Positions 50,040-63,800 of a stretch of DNA of 64,000 nucleotides are shown one piece after another (the stretch's first letter is position 1; every line of letters starts with the position of its first letter). Source of the DNA: Glebionis coronaria (lineage: Eukaryota > Streptophyta > Magnoliopsida > Asterales > Asteraceae); NCBI GenBank assembly GCA_025667525.1, contig CM046876.1, forward strand, positions 529,458,538-529,522,537, written 5' to 3'. A program made the translations under genes and the position numbers. Below the pieces are notes generated by a model. It was not told the origin of the DNA. It saw only the letters and a program-made list of their open reading frames with translations, and did no database searches.

Positions 50040-50600
50040 GTATTGTTTTAACAGAATGGATCTACAATACTTAGCCAGGTTTGTTTGATTTTAATTTGGT
50101 TTTGAATGTTTTAATATGGTGGTTGAAGTTGATGGAGAGGTCAATTTACCTTTTCCCTGTGGAACCTACTGCCTCTACTTCTGCCTACAACTTGGGCTGT
50201 CAACCAGGCGTTTTGGGCGGCGAGTCTGCAACTTGTCACTTCTGCACCCCCAAGTCACCCGTTGCAGATTTAAAAATAAAGGAGTTATGGGATGCTAAAG
50301 TAGGGGTGGGATTTGGTGCCGAAATAGGGGCTACAACGGGTGACTTGGGGGTGCAGAAGTGGGTGGGTTTGGAATGCTGAAAATATGGACATGAGGATGC
50401 AATTGATGGTTTTTGAGTGCTGAAATAAGCGTTGTTGTTAGGCTGCTGATATATGTGTTCTTGAAATTGAGTGTTAAACGTGTGGCTTTTGGTGCTGCAT
50501 TAGGAGCTTAAACGGGCGTTTAGGTGCTGCAATGGGTGGGTTTGGAGTGTTGAAACGAGGTATGCAGTGTAGGTTTTTTGCTACTAAAATGGGTGGTTTA
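50040..50600. other. Helitron interior, GC-richer segment of unknown origin
   Basis: This segment is less AT-rich than its surroundings and contains an open frame of 99 codons (50081-50380), with a Cys-containing middle (CQPGVLGGESATCHFC). It includes an imperfect inverted duplication: 'acttctgcacccccaagtcacccgttg' (about 50237-50264) recurs as its reverse complement at about 50334-50361. I recognise no family. It could be a captured gene piece. Confidence 0.3.
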
Positions 50601-51720
50601 TGGCCTTCGATCGTCACGCCTCTATGGTAAAGGTTAATTACTTCCACTTTATGTTCTAAAAGAACACCTATATTGAATTTCGAGTTTTAATTCAACTTTT
50701 CCAGTAAGAATAGATTACGATAATAATTAATTAGAGAGGGCACATGTTATTGACTGCTTATAATAGGTGAAAGATTTAGAAGTCGTTTGTTTCATTTGTA
50801 ACTAAACACTGCGAGCAAATGGATATTATATGTTTTTTTAATATTTGTTGGTTCGGTACCCATTAGGGTCGCAAAACTGGTGCCTTAGGCCACCAGCCAA
50901 GCCATGGTGCCACCACTCCGTGCTCTCGAAGGATATTCACTAACTATATTTCCCTATACACGAAAATTGTTAAATTTGAAAATTATAAATTCTTTTAACA
51001 TGCTAAAAGAATTTTTTTAGTATCCTCAATTATTCGCAAATTAATTTTCACAAACGACAGTACGAACCCTATACTTATTAGAAGTATGTTACATAAAGTA
51101 AACATAAATACTACTACTTAATTGTTTATACATTGTTTAAAATGTTGTGTTAATTAAATAAGTACCTCAATATCTTCCTATAATACCAGTTCAGGAAATT
51201 TTGTTACTATCTTCTCGAAAAGAATAGTGAGTAGTATGCTTCTTTCCATAGGGGAATCTACAAAGACTTACATCAGTTTAGGTGCTTCATCGCCATTTGG
51301 TTCATCGTATGAATCAAGACGATCAGGAGAGCGCGGATAAACTTGCTGCCGGATATTATAATTTCAGAGACAACAACAACATTACCCAATCCCGCCGGAG
51401 CACATAATTTCAGAGACAGCTTCAGAGAATTCCCTTGGCCTGAGTAAGAGAGGTGGTAGAAATTCGATGAGCAAGTATCTGATAGCGTTTAATTTGTTAC
51501 CAAGTCAGTGAATTTCTTCGTGCATATATGATAATATCCAATATATGTTTCAATAATTTACCCTTCTTTAAGACACGGCCTGCTGGGATCTGCAAGCCAG
51601 CTTACAAAGTTTGGGGACAACTATCTATTTTCCTTAGTTATGTTTACCATGGTCATCATCAATCATTTAAGATGTAAGTTGTTATATGCTCTAATTTTCA
51701 AAACATTTGACTGTGACCAG

Positions 51721-52007
51721 GTGTGTCAAATGAAAACTGTTCTTAGAAGATTGTGTAGTGTTGACGAGGATTTGAAATTTGATTATGCGTACGAGGAATT
51801 TCATATCTGAATGTAGTTATGATGGTGGTTGGGGTCATAAGAAGAATGTTTTTTTGTTGTAGCAGGGCTGAATACACGTGAACTAAATGACTTCCTTTAT
51901 GGTAGTGTATTGAGCAGCTGGAGTTAGTTTTGGCAAATGCTCAAAAAGGAGAAGAGCCTCATATTGTAGCAAGTCGCCTTGATGCTAAAGTAGGAGGGGT
52001 GTTATGA
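51721..52007 (+). pseudogene. Exon-like fragments carried by the Helitron
   Basis: Two short coding-like runs: 51721-51810 (MKTVLRRLCSVDEDLKFDYA, YEEFHI, stop) and 51909-52007 (IEQLELVLANAQKGEEPHIV, ASRLDAKVGG, stop). Both have balanced, non-AT-biased codons unlike the surrounding sequence. Helitrons often capture gene pieces, and these look like such cargo. I cannot name the source gene, and short chance frames are possible. Confidence 0.3.
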
Positions 52008-52479
52008 TGTGTGCATTTTATCAAGCACCAACTTTGTGATATAAATGGTAAGTTATGTCATTGGCTTTATCAAATGATATTGATATATGCAATTGATTGT
52101 TTTAATTTCAGGTAGAAAAGGTTGTCATTTTTTGTTGTATATTTTTGCAAGTTGCTGATGAGGATTATATGATGAGTAGTTTCTGAAGAGTAGTTATGAG
52201 TTGAAATTGAATTGTTAAGAATATTCATGTCGATTATGGCACTTTGTGAACAAAATTGGAAGTGTTTTGTTGACTAAAGATAGATGTGAAAAATGATGTG
52301 AAAAATGATGTGAATAGTATGTCTTTTATGTTGCAATATTGTCAAGAAAGAGGGCTTTGCTAGCTGTCGAGTATCTTAGGAGTTCATTTCTTGTCGGGGT
52401 TGATACGATGCTCGAACGCATGATCTGATGATTTTTACAACTGTTTATGGTTTAATTTTGGCTTAAAGCTATTAAACAC

Positions 52480-53260
52480 CAACGTGATTTTTTTTCGTCT
52501 TCACCAATATGGTTACTAAAACACAAATATTACCAATGAAAATTGTTGGTTACCGACTATTATTACCAATATGCAAATACATTATATGGAAAAAAATTTA
52601 AAAATTTGAAAAAATAATTTTTTTTAGAAAAAACTTTTTGAAAGTAAAATAATAAAAATAAAAATATTTTTTTTAAAATTGAAAATTTTTTTTTTTCAAA
52701 ACTATTACTTTTTTAAACTTTTTTAAACTTTTTTTAAAAATTCTAAGAAAAAGTTTTTATAAAAAATTTAAAAAAATTCAAAAAAAAAGTTTAGTTTTAA
52801 TAAAATAATTTTTATAAAAAATTGAAATTTTTTTTTCAGAATTAAAAAAAAGATTAAAAAACTAAACTTTTTGTTCTGAAAAAAAAACGTTTAGTTTTTT
52901 TAAAAATTTTGAAGAAAAAAATAATTTTTTTATGAAAAATTGAAAAATTATCTTTTTTCAGAAACGAAGTTTACTTTTTTAATCTTTTTTTTTAAATTCC
53001 ATAAAAACAAAAGTTTTCAAATTTTTATAAAAAATTAATTAATTTTTATTCTTTTCTTCGCAATTTTTAAAAAAGCTAAGACTAAACGTTTTTTCTCTGA
53101 AAAATAAATTTCAATTTTTTATAAAAAAACTTCTTCGAATTTTTTTTAAAAAGTTATAAAAAGGTATGTTTCAGTTTTAAAAAAATTAGTATTTTTTATT
53201 TCGAAAAGTTATTTTTTTTAAATTAATTTTTTCGAATTTTTATTAGTTTTTTAATAATTT
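52480..53260. repeat. A/T homopolymer-rich low-complexity stretch
   Basis: Alternating runs of five to ten A and T (aaaaatttttt patterns) with almost no G or C. Confidence 0.85.
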
Positions 53261-54425
53261 TTATGATCTTTTATAATTTTTTTGCATTTGGACTAACTTT
53301 GCAAATATTTATTAATGGACTAACCTTTCAAATGATTTTCATCGTTAAATGGTTACATTGCAAGTCCTTAACCGGCAATAGCAGGTCATATAAGGTCATA
53401 TTGGTAATAATAGTCGGTAACCAGCAGGTTTCATTGATGATATTAGTATTTTAATTACCATATTAGTAAACTTGAATAAAAAACACGTTAGTATTTAATA
53501 GATTTAAGCCTTTAAATTTTTCAATAATTCCTAGATAATATATTATTTTTATTAATACTAATGTTTTTTTATACATTTAAAGATATAATCATCATAAAAT
53601 ATTAGTGGGTTCTAATATTTCCTCTTTATGAAGTTCACACACCGTCTATTATAGTGGTTTCCAAACCATAACTGAATTTAGAAATTACCTTATAGATAAG
53701 AGAAACGTGGTTTCAACGATATGGGTGTTTAAGTTGCAAGAATTTTTAAGGCATCAATTTTTTTGTCTTTCATGGTTGAGGAATGAAACTACAAATTCTA
53801 ACTAATCTAATGTAAGCATTAGAAATTCGTAGCAAGATCCCAAAGTTTAAAAATATTATCCATTTTTAATGATACTTTCTATTTAAGGTTGGATAATGAG
53901 AACACGATGTTCCTCTTAAATTTTTAGTCATCTGTGATGTGTCTTCCAATCGTTATTGTGGTAAAGTTAATACTATGGTCATTTATGTGTCGTTGTCTCA
54001 AGAGTCAAGAGTAAGAACGGTTGATTTTTGTGTGTCATAGAATTGGTAAATACAAAAAATCAACAACCAATGTGTGTACAAAGATGTGTTTTGAATTTGA
54101 ACTTAATTACAACATACACTTTATTCTTGTGGATGTTTAATAACTTTTACTTTGTTTTTGTTGTTCATGCGGTTAATAATAATTCTTATGTTTATAATTG
54201 ATATTCCTTTAGTTATGTTTTTTTAATCGCTCTAACAAAATCAGTAAACTAATAAAAAGCCGTGTCCCGTGACTGATAATGCATTAAAAGACAAATAAAC
54301 CAAAAACAAAATTTAAAAACAAATATTTACCAAATAAAAAAACAATTAGAAGTCATACATGTCAATAGAACATTAAAAATAGAATTTACAAATTTAAAAA
54401 AAGTAGAACGATAATAAGAAGTCAT

Positions 54426-54444
54426 ACCCGTCCATCGGACGGGT
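54426..54444 (+). terminator. Helitron 3' hairpin (rolling-circle terminator)
   Basis: An 8-bp perfect GC-rich stem with a 3-base loop, 11 bases from the CTAG end. This structure stops rolling-circle transposition in Helitrons; it is not a transcription terminator. Confidence 0.92.
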
Positions 54445-54454
54445 TTTGCCACTA

Positions 54455-54731
<277 letters not shown>

Positions 54732-54920
54732 CCAAGCTATATATATATATATTAAAATAAAACTTCTCAGTTTGGCCTTGTCGGTAACTCGAGAATTCTT
54801 CGGCACCGTTATAGTCAAAAGATTTTTAGACATTTTGAGAAAAATATTTATAGTTAAAAGATTTTGAAATGTTTTATTCAAAACCTTGGTTTTAAAAATC
54901 TTTCGTTCTCTATAACGAGA

Positions 54921-54932
54921 GCTCTGGTACCA
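54921..54932 (-). other. Primer-binding site, family B copy 3
   Basis: On the minus strand TGGTACCAGAGC, an 11 of 12 match to the initiator-methionine site TGGTATCAGAGC, three bases from the LTR. Confidence 0.85.
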
Positions 54933-54935
54933 AAC

Positions 54936-57136
54936 TGTAACACCCCCAAATTTACACAATTCAATACAGCGGAAGACTCGTTGGTGTTACGGGATAGCAC
55001 ATTACTCACATCATAGACAACGCATAAAAATCGCGTCGTTTATTAATAAAGCATTTCCATTCATAAATATCAAATTTACATAGGTCCCAAGTCATAGTAA
55101 TACATACAAGTTTTACAAAGCATTTGAATGGAAATTATTATTTAGGTGCGGGCCATGAATTCTTGTTGTCTTCCCGAAAATTACCTTCAAGTACCTGAGA
55201 TAAAACATGTTAAAAGGAAAGGTCAGCGATAACGCCGAGTGAATTCATAGAGTTTAATCAAACCATTAATATATCATCGGTATATAATTATTACCAACAA
55301 TCATTTTTGTACAAATCATTGTAATAGGCCATAAAATAGCCAAAGTCATTTTATACAAATCTTTGTCAAAAATCACCATATAGGCTTTTGCCTTAAAAAT
55401 CATTATACGAACCATTGTCGTAAAAACATCATACAATACGTTTTATAACGTTGTATAGAGTTAAATAAAAACCGTTATATGAATATGGTTATATAAAACC
55501 AAAACACGAACATAATATCAATAATAAGACCCCGTATTCCTAGTCAGGAAATATATCGTAATTCGGTGCGTATAGTAGTATTTCGTTAATTGGATTATTA
55601 TAAGCCGCATGACATTGTTCTTACTACAACAAACAACGGGTAGCTAGCCCGAAACTCAATTTGCCCATCTAAATTAGCGTGTCGTCACAAAGATCACGCT
55701 ATGGAAATCTTCTCATACATAAATTCGCTTACCAATCAATGTGGCACGACAGGGATCAACCGTCAAGGCGCGAACTGGGGTGATCGTCCCCAAATAGTAC
55801 TAATATATGCATAAGCGTCTACCAAATCCCGGTAGTTCACAATTCATGCTAATGGGACTTTTAGTGACATAACCTAACTTTAATAATCCATTTCATTTCA
55901 TCTATCTGGTCATTAATCATTCATCGGGTCATACAATCATTCGGGTCCAAATCAATAAACAAACAATCGGGACAAATGGTGTCCTATTTTATCAAAACTA
56001 ACATGTTATCTCCCTCACGGGTTTATAAAACATTTCATAAAAACATTTAAAAGAGTGCGAGGCTATGAACTCACGTTGATGTGGGAGAGCGGGTTATCGG
56101 CAATTCGGATGTACGGTACGTGCTTCAATCACGGAAACCACCAAGATTTTGTAGGTACTCGTCAAGGCTTGGATTTTTGATGGAAGAACTTGTGATAGAT
56201 CAACACTAATCTTCATGGCCACCAATACTTGTAAACTTCATGTATAAATCAGCCCTTGAACATCACCAAGTCTTCTCCTTGGATGTTAAAATCACCACCA
56301 ATCAATAGAGCTTGAAGAGGGCTTCATCATATGTATGAATAACACATGATTTCATGGTTAAAATTGATCAAATGAGGGTGTTTTAGGGTGATGGTGGACG
56401 AATTTAGAGAGAGAGAGGAAGGGAGGATGAGTGGTTTTGCATGTAAGAGTTTAGTGGAAAATGGTATGTGTGAAGTAGTTTGAATGGTTTTGTGAAATGG
56501 TAGCTTACATGTTAAGCTTAAGCTTAACATGGGTTAACTTTCTAGCTAAAAGGGTGCCACATCAAGAGATGTGGTGTCCTCTTTTAGGCTGTCCCTTTTA
56601 GTGGGGTGGGATAAACTTGTTTTGTCCCATCCCGCTAATTTACGGGTATTCCTTGATTCTAGTTTCCTCGATTTACGTGCCCTCGGGTCGTTTTACGATA
56701 AACGTTTTTATAAATTATGAATCAACGCCACAAAAAGAATCTTATAAAAGTTGTCTCATCAAAAACGGAGTTCGAAAACGTAAATACGTAATCCCAAGGT
56801 TTCCGGTTTAGTCGTAAAGGACGTTAAATTATAATCGTAAGTCCTAATCTCTTCTCGTAAATTTGTGAGTTTATGAACCAACACAAATTTAAAACTCCAA
56901 AATGATATTCACGGATAAATTTATTTTCTGAAATGTCGGACTGTCACCAAAGACGGTGTATGTAAACGTGAGCACGTAACGTAGAATCCTCCGGTTTAGA
57001 CGTAGCCGATGCTACTTCAAGACGTAAATCCAAATTTCTTCCCAGAAATGGGTGAGTTCATAATATAACATTAAAATAATGTTTTTAAATAATACTTGAG
57101 AATAAAATATCAACCACAAATTGACAGATTGTCACA
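54936..57136 (-). repeat. Family B copy 3, 5' LTR, short form (2.2 kb)
   Basis: Near-identical partner of 41948-44152 in the same orientation; flanked on the right by AAACA (57137-57141). Confidence 0.95.
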
Positions 57137-57208
57137 AAACATCTTGGAAAACTTAATTGTTTTCATAACAAAGAACATCTCTGTAAATTCATTTTGAATT
57201 AAGCATGA

Positions 57209-57232
57209 ATATATATATATATATATATATTT
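57209..57232. repeat. Short (AT)n run
   Basis: About 24 bases of alternating AT in the outer copy, absent at the matching place of the inner copy (near 47860). Confidence 0.85.
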
Positions 57233-57799
57233 TAAACATGATGACAAAGTTTTGACGAACTGAGTATTGCATCGTTAATCCTAAAATTGTATATAGTTGC
57301 GCGCCTACATACAAGTTGGAAGGGACCATAAGGCTGATTAGTAGTCACCATGCAACTATTAATAAACACTAAATTTTCTTTGAAGATCGTGAAAGATTAA
57401 ATTTTGTAAGATCTGCAAGAAGTGCAAAATAGGGATATATTGTTAGCGACACCTATGTGCCCGTACCATTTATTCTTCTGAATCGAATTTAATCATCTGT
57501 GGAAATTGTCTTATTTGACAATTGACATCCCCTTCTTGTCCAAGTCTCTCATGATGAGATTTTTTGGAAAAGTATCTAGTTACCGAGTTTTGATACCCGA
57601 CTGGGCGCATCGACGTTTCTATCATTTCTTTTGATTAGATTTCATTTGAATGATCTGGGTAGCGATCCGAGGAGCTTTCGAATGCGTACTCGATTCATAA
57701 AAACATGAGATATATTCGTATTCGTTAATGTTTTCGTCTGTATCTGATTTGAAATTCTCTCGCGTAAATTATGTGTTGACCTTACTTTTGTAATGTTAA

Positions 57800-60150
57800 C
57801 AATATCTACAGATATGCTTGAATCTGTGAAGGATTATGAGTTATTATTAGTCTTTTGAGAATTTCACATCTTATCAACAGTAATAAAACTAGAAAGTTGG
57901 TAGTGCCGTTAAAATGGATTGATTGATTATGACATGATGTCATTATCTTAATTGATGGGAACCCGTGTAGAATTCCCCTAAAAGATAAGATGCTGATTAT
58001 CAAAAGTGATCTAAATAATTCTTAATGGATGACCATATCATGCATTTAGATTTGAAATTATATCGTGAATGGTTGCAAACTAGTCATAGACCTTGTAATC
58101 TAGAAATAACTTAAAGTAAATATATTAAAAGATGTTTCTGTTATCTGAAACCTTAGGAGGTATTTGCTGATGAATCACCTAGACTTTAGCCAATAAGGCA
58201 AGTGGAATTTGGTATTGATTATATTCCTGGTTTTGCACCCGTAGCGTGTGCACTGTACTTCAGCACCATCTGAATCGAAAGAATTACCATGAAACTGAGA
58301 GAGTTGTCTGAAAAAGCTTTTACTCTACCGAGCTCGTCATCATGAAGAGCTATGGTGTTATCATTCCTTATATTTGTTGAATTACCGTGAACTAGGTAAA
58401 TTGATGATCAAAATCTATATCAACTACCCAAGATGATAGATTTGTTCTATCATTCATAAGGTTCTAGCGTATATTCAAAAATTTGATCCACGACATGGTT
58501 ATCATCAACTTCGCGTCCGCGAAAAAGATTATCTATTCCAAGCACTACATCCAGAACTTGTAATGAACATTATGATTTTCATGTTATGTCGCTTGGATTG
58601 ACCCATACACATGTAGAATTCATAAATTTGGTGAATCACGTGTGTAGGATGTAATTTGATAAATTCATGCTTGTAATCATTAAGGACCATCTGTTTGTTT
58701 CTAAGAATAAAAAGGAGTTAATAATCATTTATAGACGGCCCTGAGTTGGCCGAACAATGAAAACATGTACCTGAGTATTTAACATGTGATTTAAGGCTTA
58801 ATCCTTTACATCATTTGATCGTGTGATTTATAGATAATGAAATCTGTATTGACTATTCAAAGATTAGAGCCATTAAGGCTTTGGGTTATACCAAAAAGAA
58901 AGTGCAAAAATGTTTTGACAAAAAAAAGAAAGGATTTTTAAGGAATCATTCCCTTATACCCAGAACATTTAACTAAAATCCTTTATGGGTAAATGTTTGT
59001 GCATACCTCAAGACAACCTAAGAGGGATTGAGGAAACCATTTAAACCATGACTTGGAATTTGAAACGACAATTTTTGCTTTTCAACTAAGAAAATTTTGA
59101 CCGAAGTATAAACAATGATTTTTCGAACATTTACAAATCTTATTGATTATTTTCGATAAATCAACAAAAATCGTGTTAATTAAATTCAAATTTATTTTGA
59201 ACATTTTTATATAATTGGATGAACTAAAAAATTTAAAACTTTTTACGTTTACATTTCATAAAAATTAAATATTTATTATTTAATTATTTGTGATAATTAT
59301 CGACGCTTTAAACGTCGGATTGAGCAAAACTAATAAAGATGATAGTGAGACGAAACTAAAATTTAGAAAATATGAAAAAATTGAGTGAATTGTGGTCATA
59401 ATATTTATTTCATCGGGGAAGGTGAATGTAGATACTGACACACTATGTAGAAAGGATAAAGAATTAATTGGGATGTGTTCCTTAGTAATGATTGTGCAAA
59501 ATAATATGCCCGAATAATTTAGAAATAACTGATGCTTGTAAGAAGGATAATATAGATAATAAAAGGGGTTCGCGGCTAACATGAACCATTTGAAATGAGA
59601 GGCGATGGCGTTAAATGTTTAAAAGGTCATTTGTGGTGGCCTAAATATGGAGGATTTCGAGATTTAGTCATGATATAATCTCATAAGTTTAAGTATTCTA
59701 TTCATGCCATTTCTGATTAAATGTATCTTTATCTGAAGAAGTTGTACTGATGGCAAATTATGAAGGCAGACATCGCCTCATACATTAGTAAACGTCTAAC
59801 TATTACAAAGGTCATCATCTGAATTTGATTCGATTTGGGTCATCGTCGACAGACTGACCAAATCCGCTAATATCATTTCCGTTAATGATAGATTCTCGAT
59901 GAAGAAATTGACTATTTGCTATTTAAAGGAGTTGTGTAAACATAGTGTGCCTGTATCGATCATCTCTATCAAGATCCTCGCTTCGTATCAAATTTCTAGA
60001 GATTTGCTCAAAAGTCATTGGGAACGAACCTTGATGAGAGTACTGTTTACCACCCCAATCGAAGGGACGAGGTAAAGTAACGATAAAAAACACTAGAAGT
60101 GTTGTTTTATGCTTGAATAATTGATCTTTGGTAATAAACCGTATAATCGT
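57800..60150 (+). pseudogene. Family B copy 2, degenerate pol (protease end, reverse transcriptase, integrase)
   Basis: Remnant of Ty3/Gypsy pol. The protease end is seen near 57915-58010 (HDVIILIDGNPCRIPLKDKM). The reverse transcriptase starts near 58150 (FADESPRL, PIRQVEFGIDYIPGFAPVA) and continues with NYRELGKLMIKIYINYPR near 58370 and DFHVMSLGLTHTHVEFINLV near 58570. The catalytic FIDD box is reduced to IIKDHL. Integrase near 59750-60060 shows MKADIASYISKRLT, DSIWVIVDRLTKSA and HSVPVSII. Stops and shifts occur every few dozen codons, so no product is possible. Gene order marks it as Gypsy; the resemblance is to chromovirus-like pols. Confidence 0.85.
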
Positions 60151-60869
60151 TTTCCTTTGAGAGATTATCAATTATAATTATCGTATTAGGATCGAGATTG
60201 AATCTTGTGAGGATCTAAATATAAGAGCATCTGTAGGCAAGAGTTGGGATGAAGATACCCGACATACACCCATTGTGAGTTGGACATGTCTTTTAGGGTT
60301 AAGGTTGCCTATGATGATAAACCTAACCTTACAAAATATCCGACCACGAGACCTGAAATGATTGTTGAAATTAGGATCTGGAGTGCAGGATGGGTAGCAA
60401 AGTTATGCCAAAAATTTCACCATGGAAAAGTGAACTGATGATCTGAAAGATCATGGGAAATAAGTCCACGTTATATGGGACCATTAGAATAATGCAAAAA
60501 GTTGGTTTGAAAGGCATATAAGCTGTATCTACCCTAGGACTTCAAGGGCTGCGTGAATTATGTTTCGTATATCGAACTTGATGAAATGTCTATCAAGTGA
60601 AATCTGATTACTTCTTGATGAAGTTTAGATCGGCGAAAAGTTGCATTCATCAAAAACCCGTGAACATCATGGATATAGAAAGTAAGTCAACATTCAGCCT
60701 GATCGTATTCTCGTAGTTATGTTTGATGAAACTCGCGTATTGTAATGAATTCCACTTGAGAGAAAAGACCGAATGTCGAGGAAATACCCACATGGCTCTA
60801 ACTCTAGGAGAAGCGAGTAGTAAGATAAATTGATCTTTGAGGACAAAGATCCTGTTTAGGGGTAAATGT

Positions 60870-63800
60870 TGTGACAATCCGTCAATTTATGGTTGATATT
60901 TTATTCTCAAGTATTATTTAAAAACATTATTTTAATGTTATATTATGAACTCACTCATTTTTGGGAAGAAATTTGACTTTACATCTTAAAGTAGCATCGA
61001 CTACGTCTAAACCGAAGGACTCTACGTTACGTGCTTAAGTTTACATACACCATTTTGGGTGACAGTCCGACACTTCAGGAAATAAAATTTATCCTTGAAT
61101 ATTATTTTGGAATTTTAAATTTGTGTTGGTTCATAAACTCACAAATTTACGAGAAGAAATTAGAGCTTACGTGAATAATTTAACGTCTTTTACGATTAAA
61201 CCGGAAACGTATTTACGCTTTTGAACTCCGTTTTTTATGAGACAATTTTTATAAGATTCGTTTTGTGCCATTGATTCATAATTTATAAAAATGTTTTTCG
61301 TAAAACGACCCGAGGGCACGCAAATTGAGGAAACTAGAATCGAGAAGTACCCGTATAATGATAGAGGTGAGACAAGTTTATACTTGGCCCACCCCTATAC
61401 AAGTGGCGGCCAAAATAAGCCACCCCACTCCCTTGGTGGCAAAGCTTTACACTTCATATGGAGACTTGTCCATACAACTTCACCAAAACAACTTAAGCTA
61501 CAAAACTACTAAACACTAAACTAGCTACTCATAGTTCAACATGCAAAATAACTCAAATCCTCTCTTCTCTCCCCTTTTTGGCTGTCCACTATAGCACCAC
61601 CACCACCATATCCATCAAAAATCCAACCACAAATCTTATGTATATGTTACATATGATGATAACCTATTGAAAACATGAAGATTGGAGGTGATCTTAACAA
61701 ATGAAAAGGAGTTGTCATGAGGTTCAAGGGCTGATTTCATGGAGGTGTTCATCCATTTAAAGGACCCAAGAAGTTGTCTTGCTAAATTTGAAGATTTGAT
61801 AACAAGAACCAAGCCTTGTTCATCAAAAATCTCATCTTTTCATCATCTTGATTGGTATAGGGATCAATCTCTTCCTATCATCTTGTTATTTTGAATATGT
61901 AATCTTGTATTTTCTTCATTTATGTATATGTATATGATGATATATGATGATCAAAGTATTATGTGGGGATCTTGTGTTGATAAACTTGGTTAAAAAGATT
62001 AAAAGCTACATGAAAAGATGATGAAATAATGAGTAAAATAGTAGGCTGTATAAAATAGTAAAGAACCATATGATAACTTGTTATGGATGGTATAACTCGG
62101 GGGTCGGATTTTAGTGAGATTGAGGTACCGTTCTAAAAAAAATAAAAAAAATAAAAAAAATATGGTAACTTGTTAAAATGACTTGGATAATTTAATATAC
62201 AGTAAGGTATGTAACTTTTACATATGTGAGAGTTGGACACTCAATGGAATCCATAAATTGAGTGAGATATGATCAAAACATTATTGAAGTTCAAATCTGT
62301 ATAGTCTGTTTTGGACGAACTGTTAGAGACATTTAGAGGTTATTGAGAAGTAGCTAAACTGGATTTAAATGTAGCACATATCATGTAGTTTGTGCTGCCC
62401 AAAAATGAGCTTCTATATCCTTGTAGAACTCAAGATATGGTAAAAATGGTGAAAGTGAGTTTCATAATCAGATTTGAAAATAAAAGTATATATTATAAAA
62501 TTAGCACTCAAGCAAAACTAATATAAAATACATACCTAAAACCCACTAACTTATATAATACTTGTAAATAAGTATATACTTTGATAAGTAAATGGGACAT
62601 TTTATAAAAATGGCAATTTGATATGTTTTATATGTTATAAAACTATATACATAAGTTTACGTCTTTTCGGCTAAAATCGAAAGATTAACGTTTTCGTCAA
62701 TTAAAATTTAGACTGTCGGACCCGTCTAATGTAAAATTTTTATAACCCATATACTGATGTATAAGTACATATGACAAGTAAAAACCGATAAAACCCGAGC
62801 TTTATAACATATGGACATTAACGGGCCAAAGTATCCTTATTGGACTATTAACCCAACAAGTTTGGCTAAACACTAATGGACTTACTCATTGGGCTTAACC
62901 CACTTGGGCCAAACATATGAGTAAAGGCCTGATAAAAAAAGTATAAATGGACTAATATAAATAATTGAACTCTTAATGGGCTTTTAATGGGCTTATTGGG
63001 CCTTAATATGGAATTGAATTGAAACTAGTGTAACTAGTCAAAAATTTGACTAACACATAACACTATAATGTGTATGAAGAGATACAATCCCACTTGATCA
63101 TCATCATACTTATGATATCATCATATATACATAGCCATTGTTTTTAAAAAGTCATTGGACAAGAGTCTAAGACGAGTATTATTTGTCTAGGTTTCCGTGA
63201 TTGGAGCACGTACCGTACATCCAAATCGCCGATAACCCGCCTTTCCCAATCAACGTGAGTTCATAGCCTCGAACTCTTTTAAATGTTTTATGAAATGTTT
63301 TATAAACCCGCGAGGGAGATAACGTGTTAGTTCTAATTAAATAGGACACCAGTTGTCCCGACTGTTTGCTTATTGATTTGGACCCGAATGATTATATGAC
63401 CCGATAAATGAAATGAGATGGATTATTATTAGTTAGGTTATGTCACTAAAAGTCCCATTAGCATGAAGTGTGAACTACCGGTATTGGTAGACGCTTATGC
63501 ATATAATAGTACTATTTGGGGAAGATCACCCCAGTTCGCGCCTTGACGGTTGATCCCCGTCGTGCCATATTGATTGGTAAGCGAATTTATGTATGAGAAG
63601 ATTTATATAAGCGTGATTATTGTGACGACACGCTGTTTTAGATGGGCAAATGAATTTCGAGTTAGCTACCCGTTGTTTGTTATAGTAAGGTAGCAATGTC
63701 ATGCGGATCATAATAATCCAATATTGAAACTACCGATGTACGAATTGAATTATAATATATTGCCTAACTAGCAATACGGGGTCTTATCATTGATATTGTG

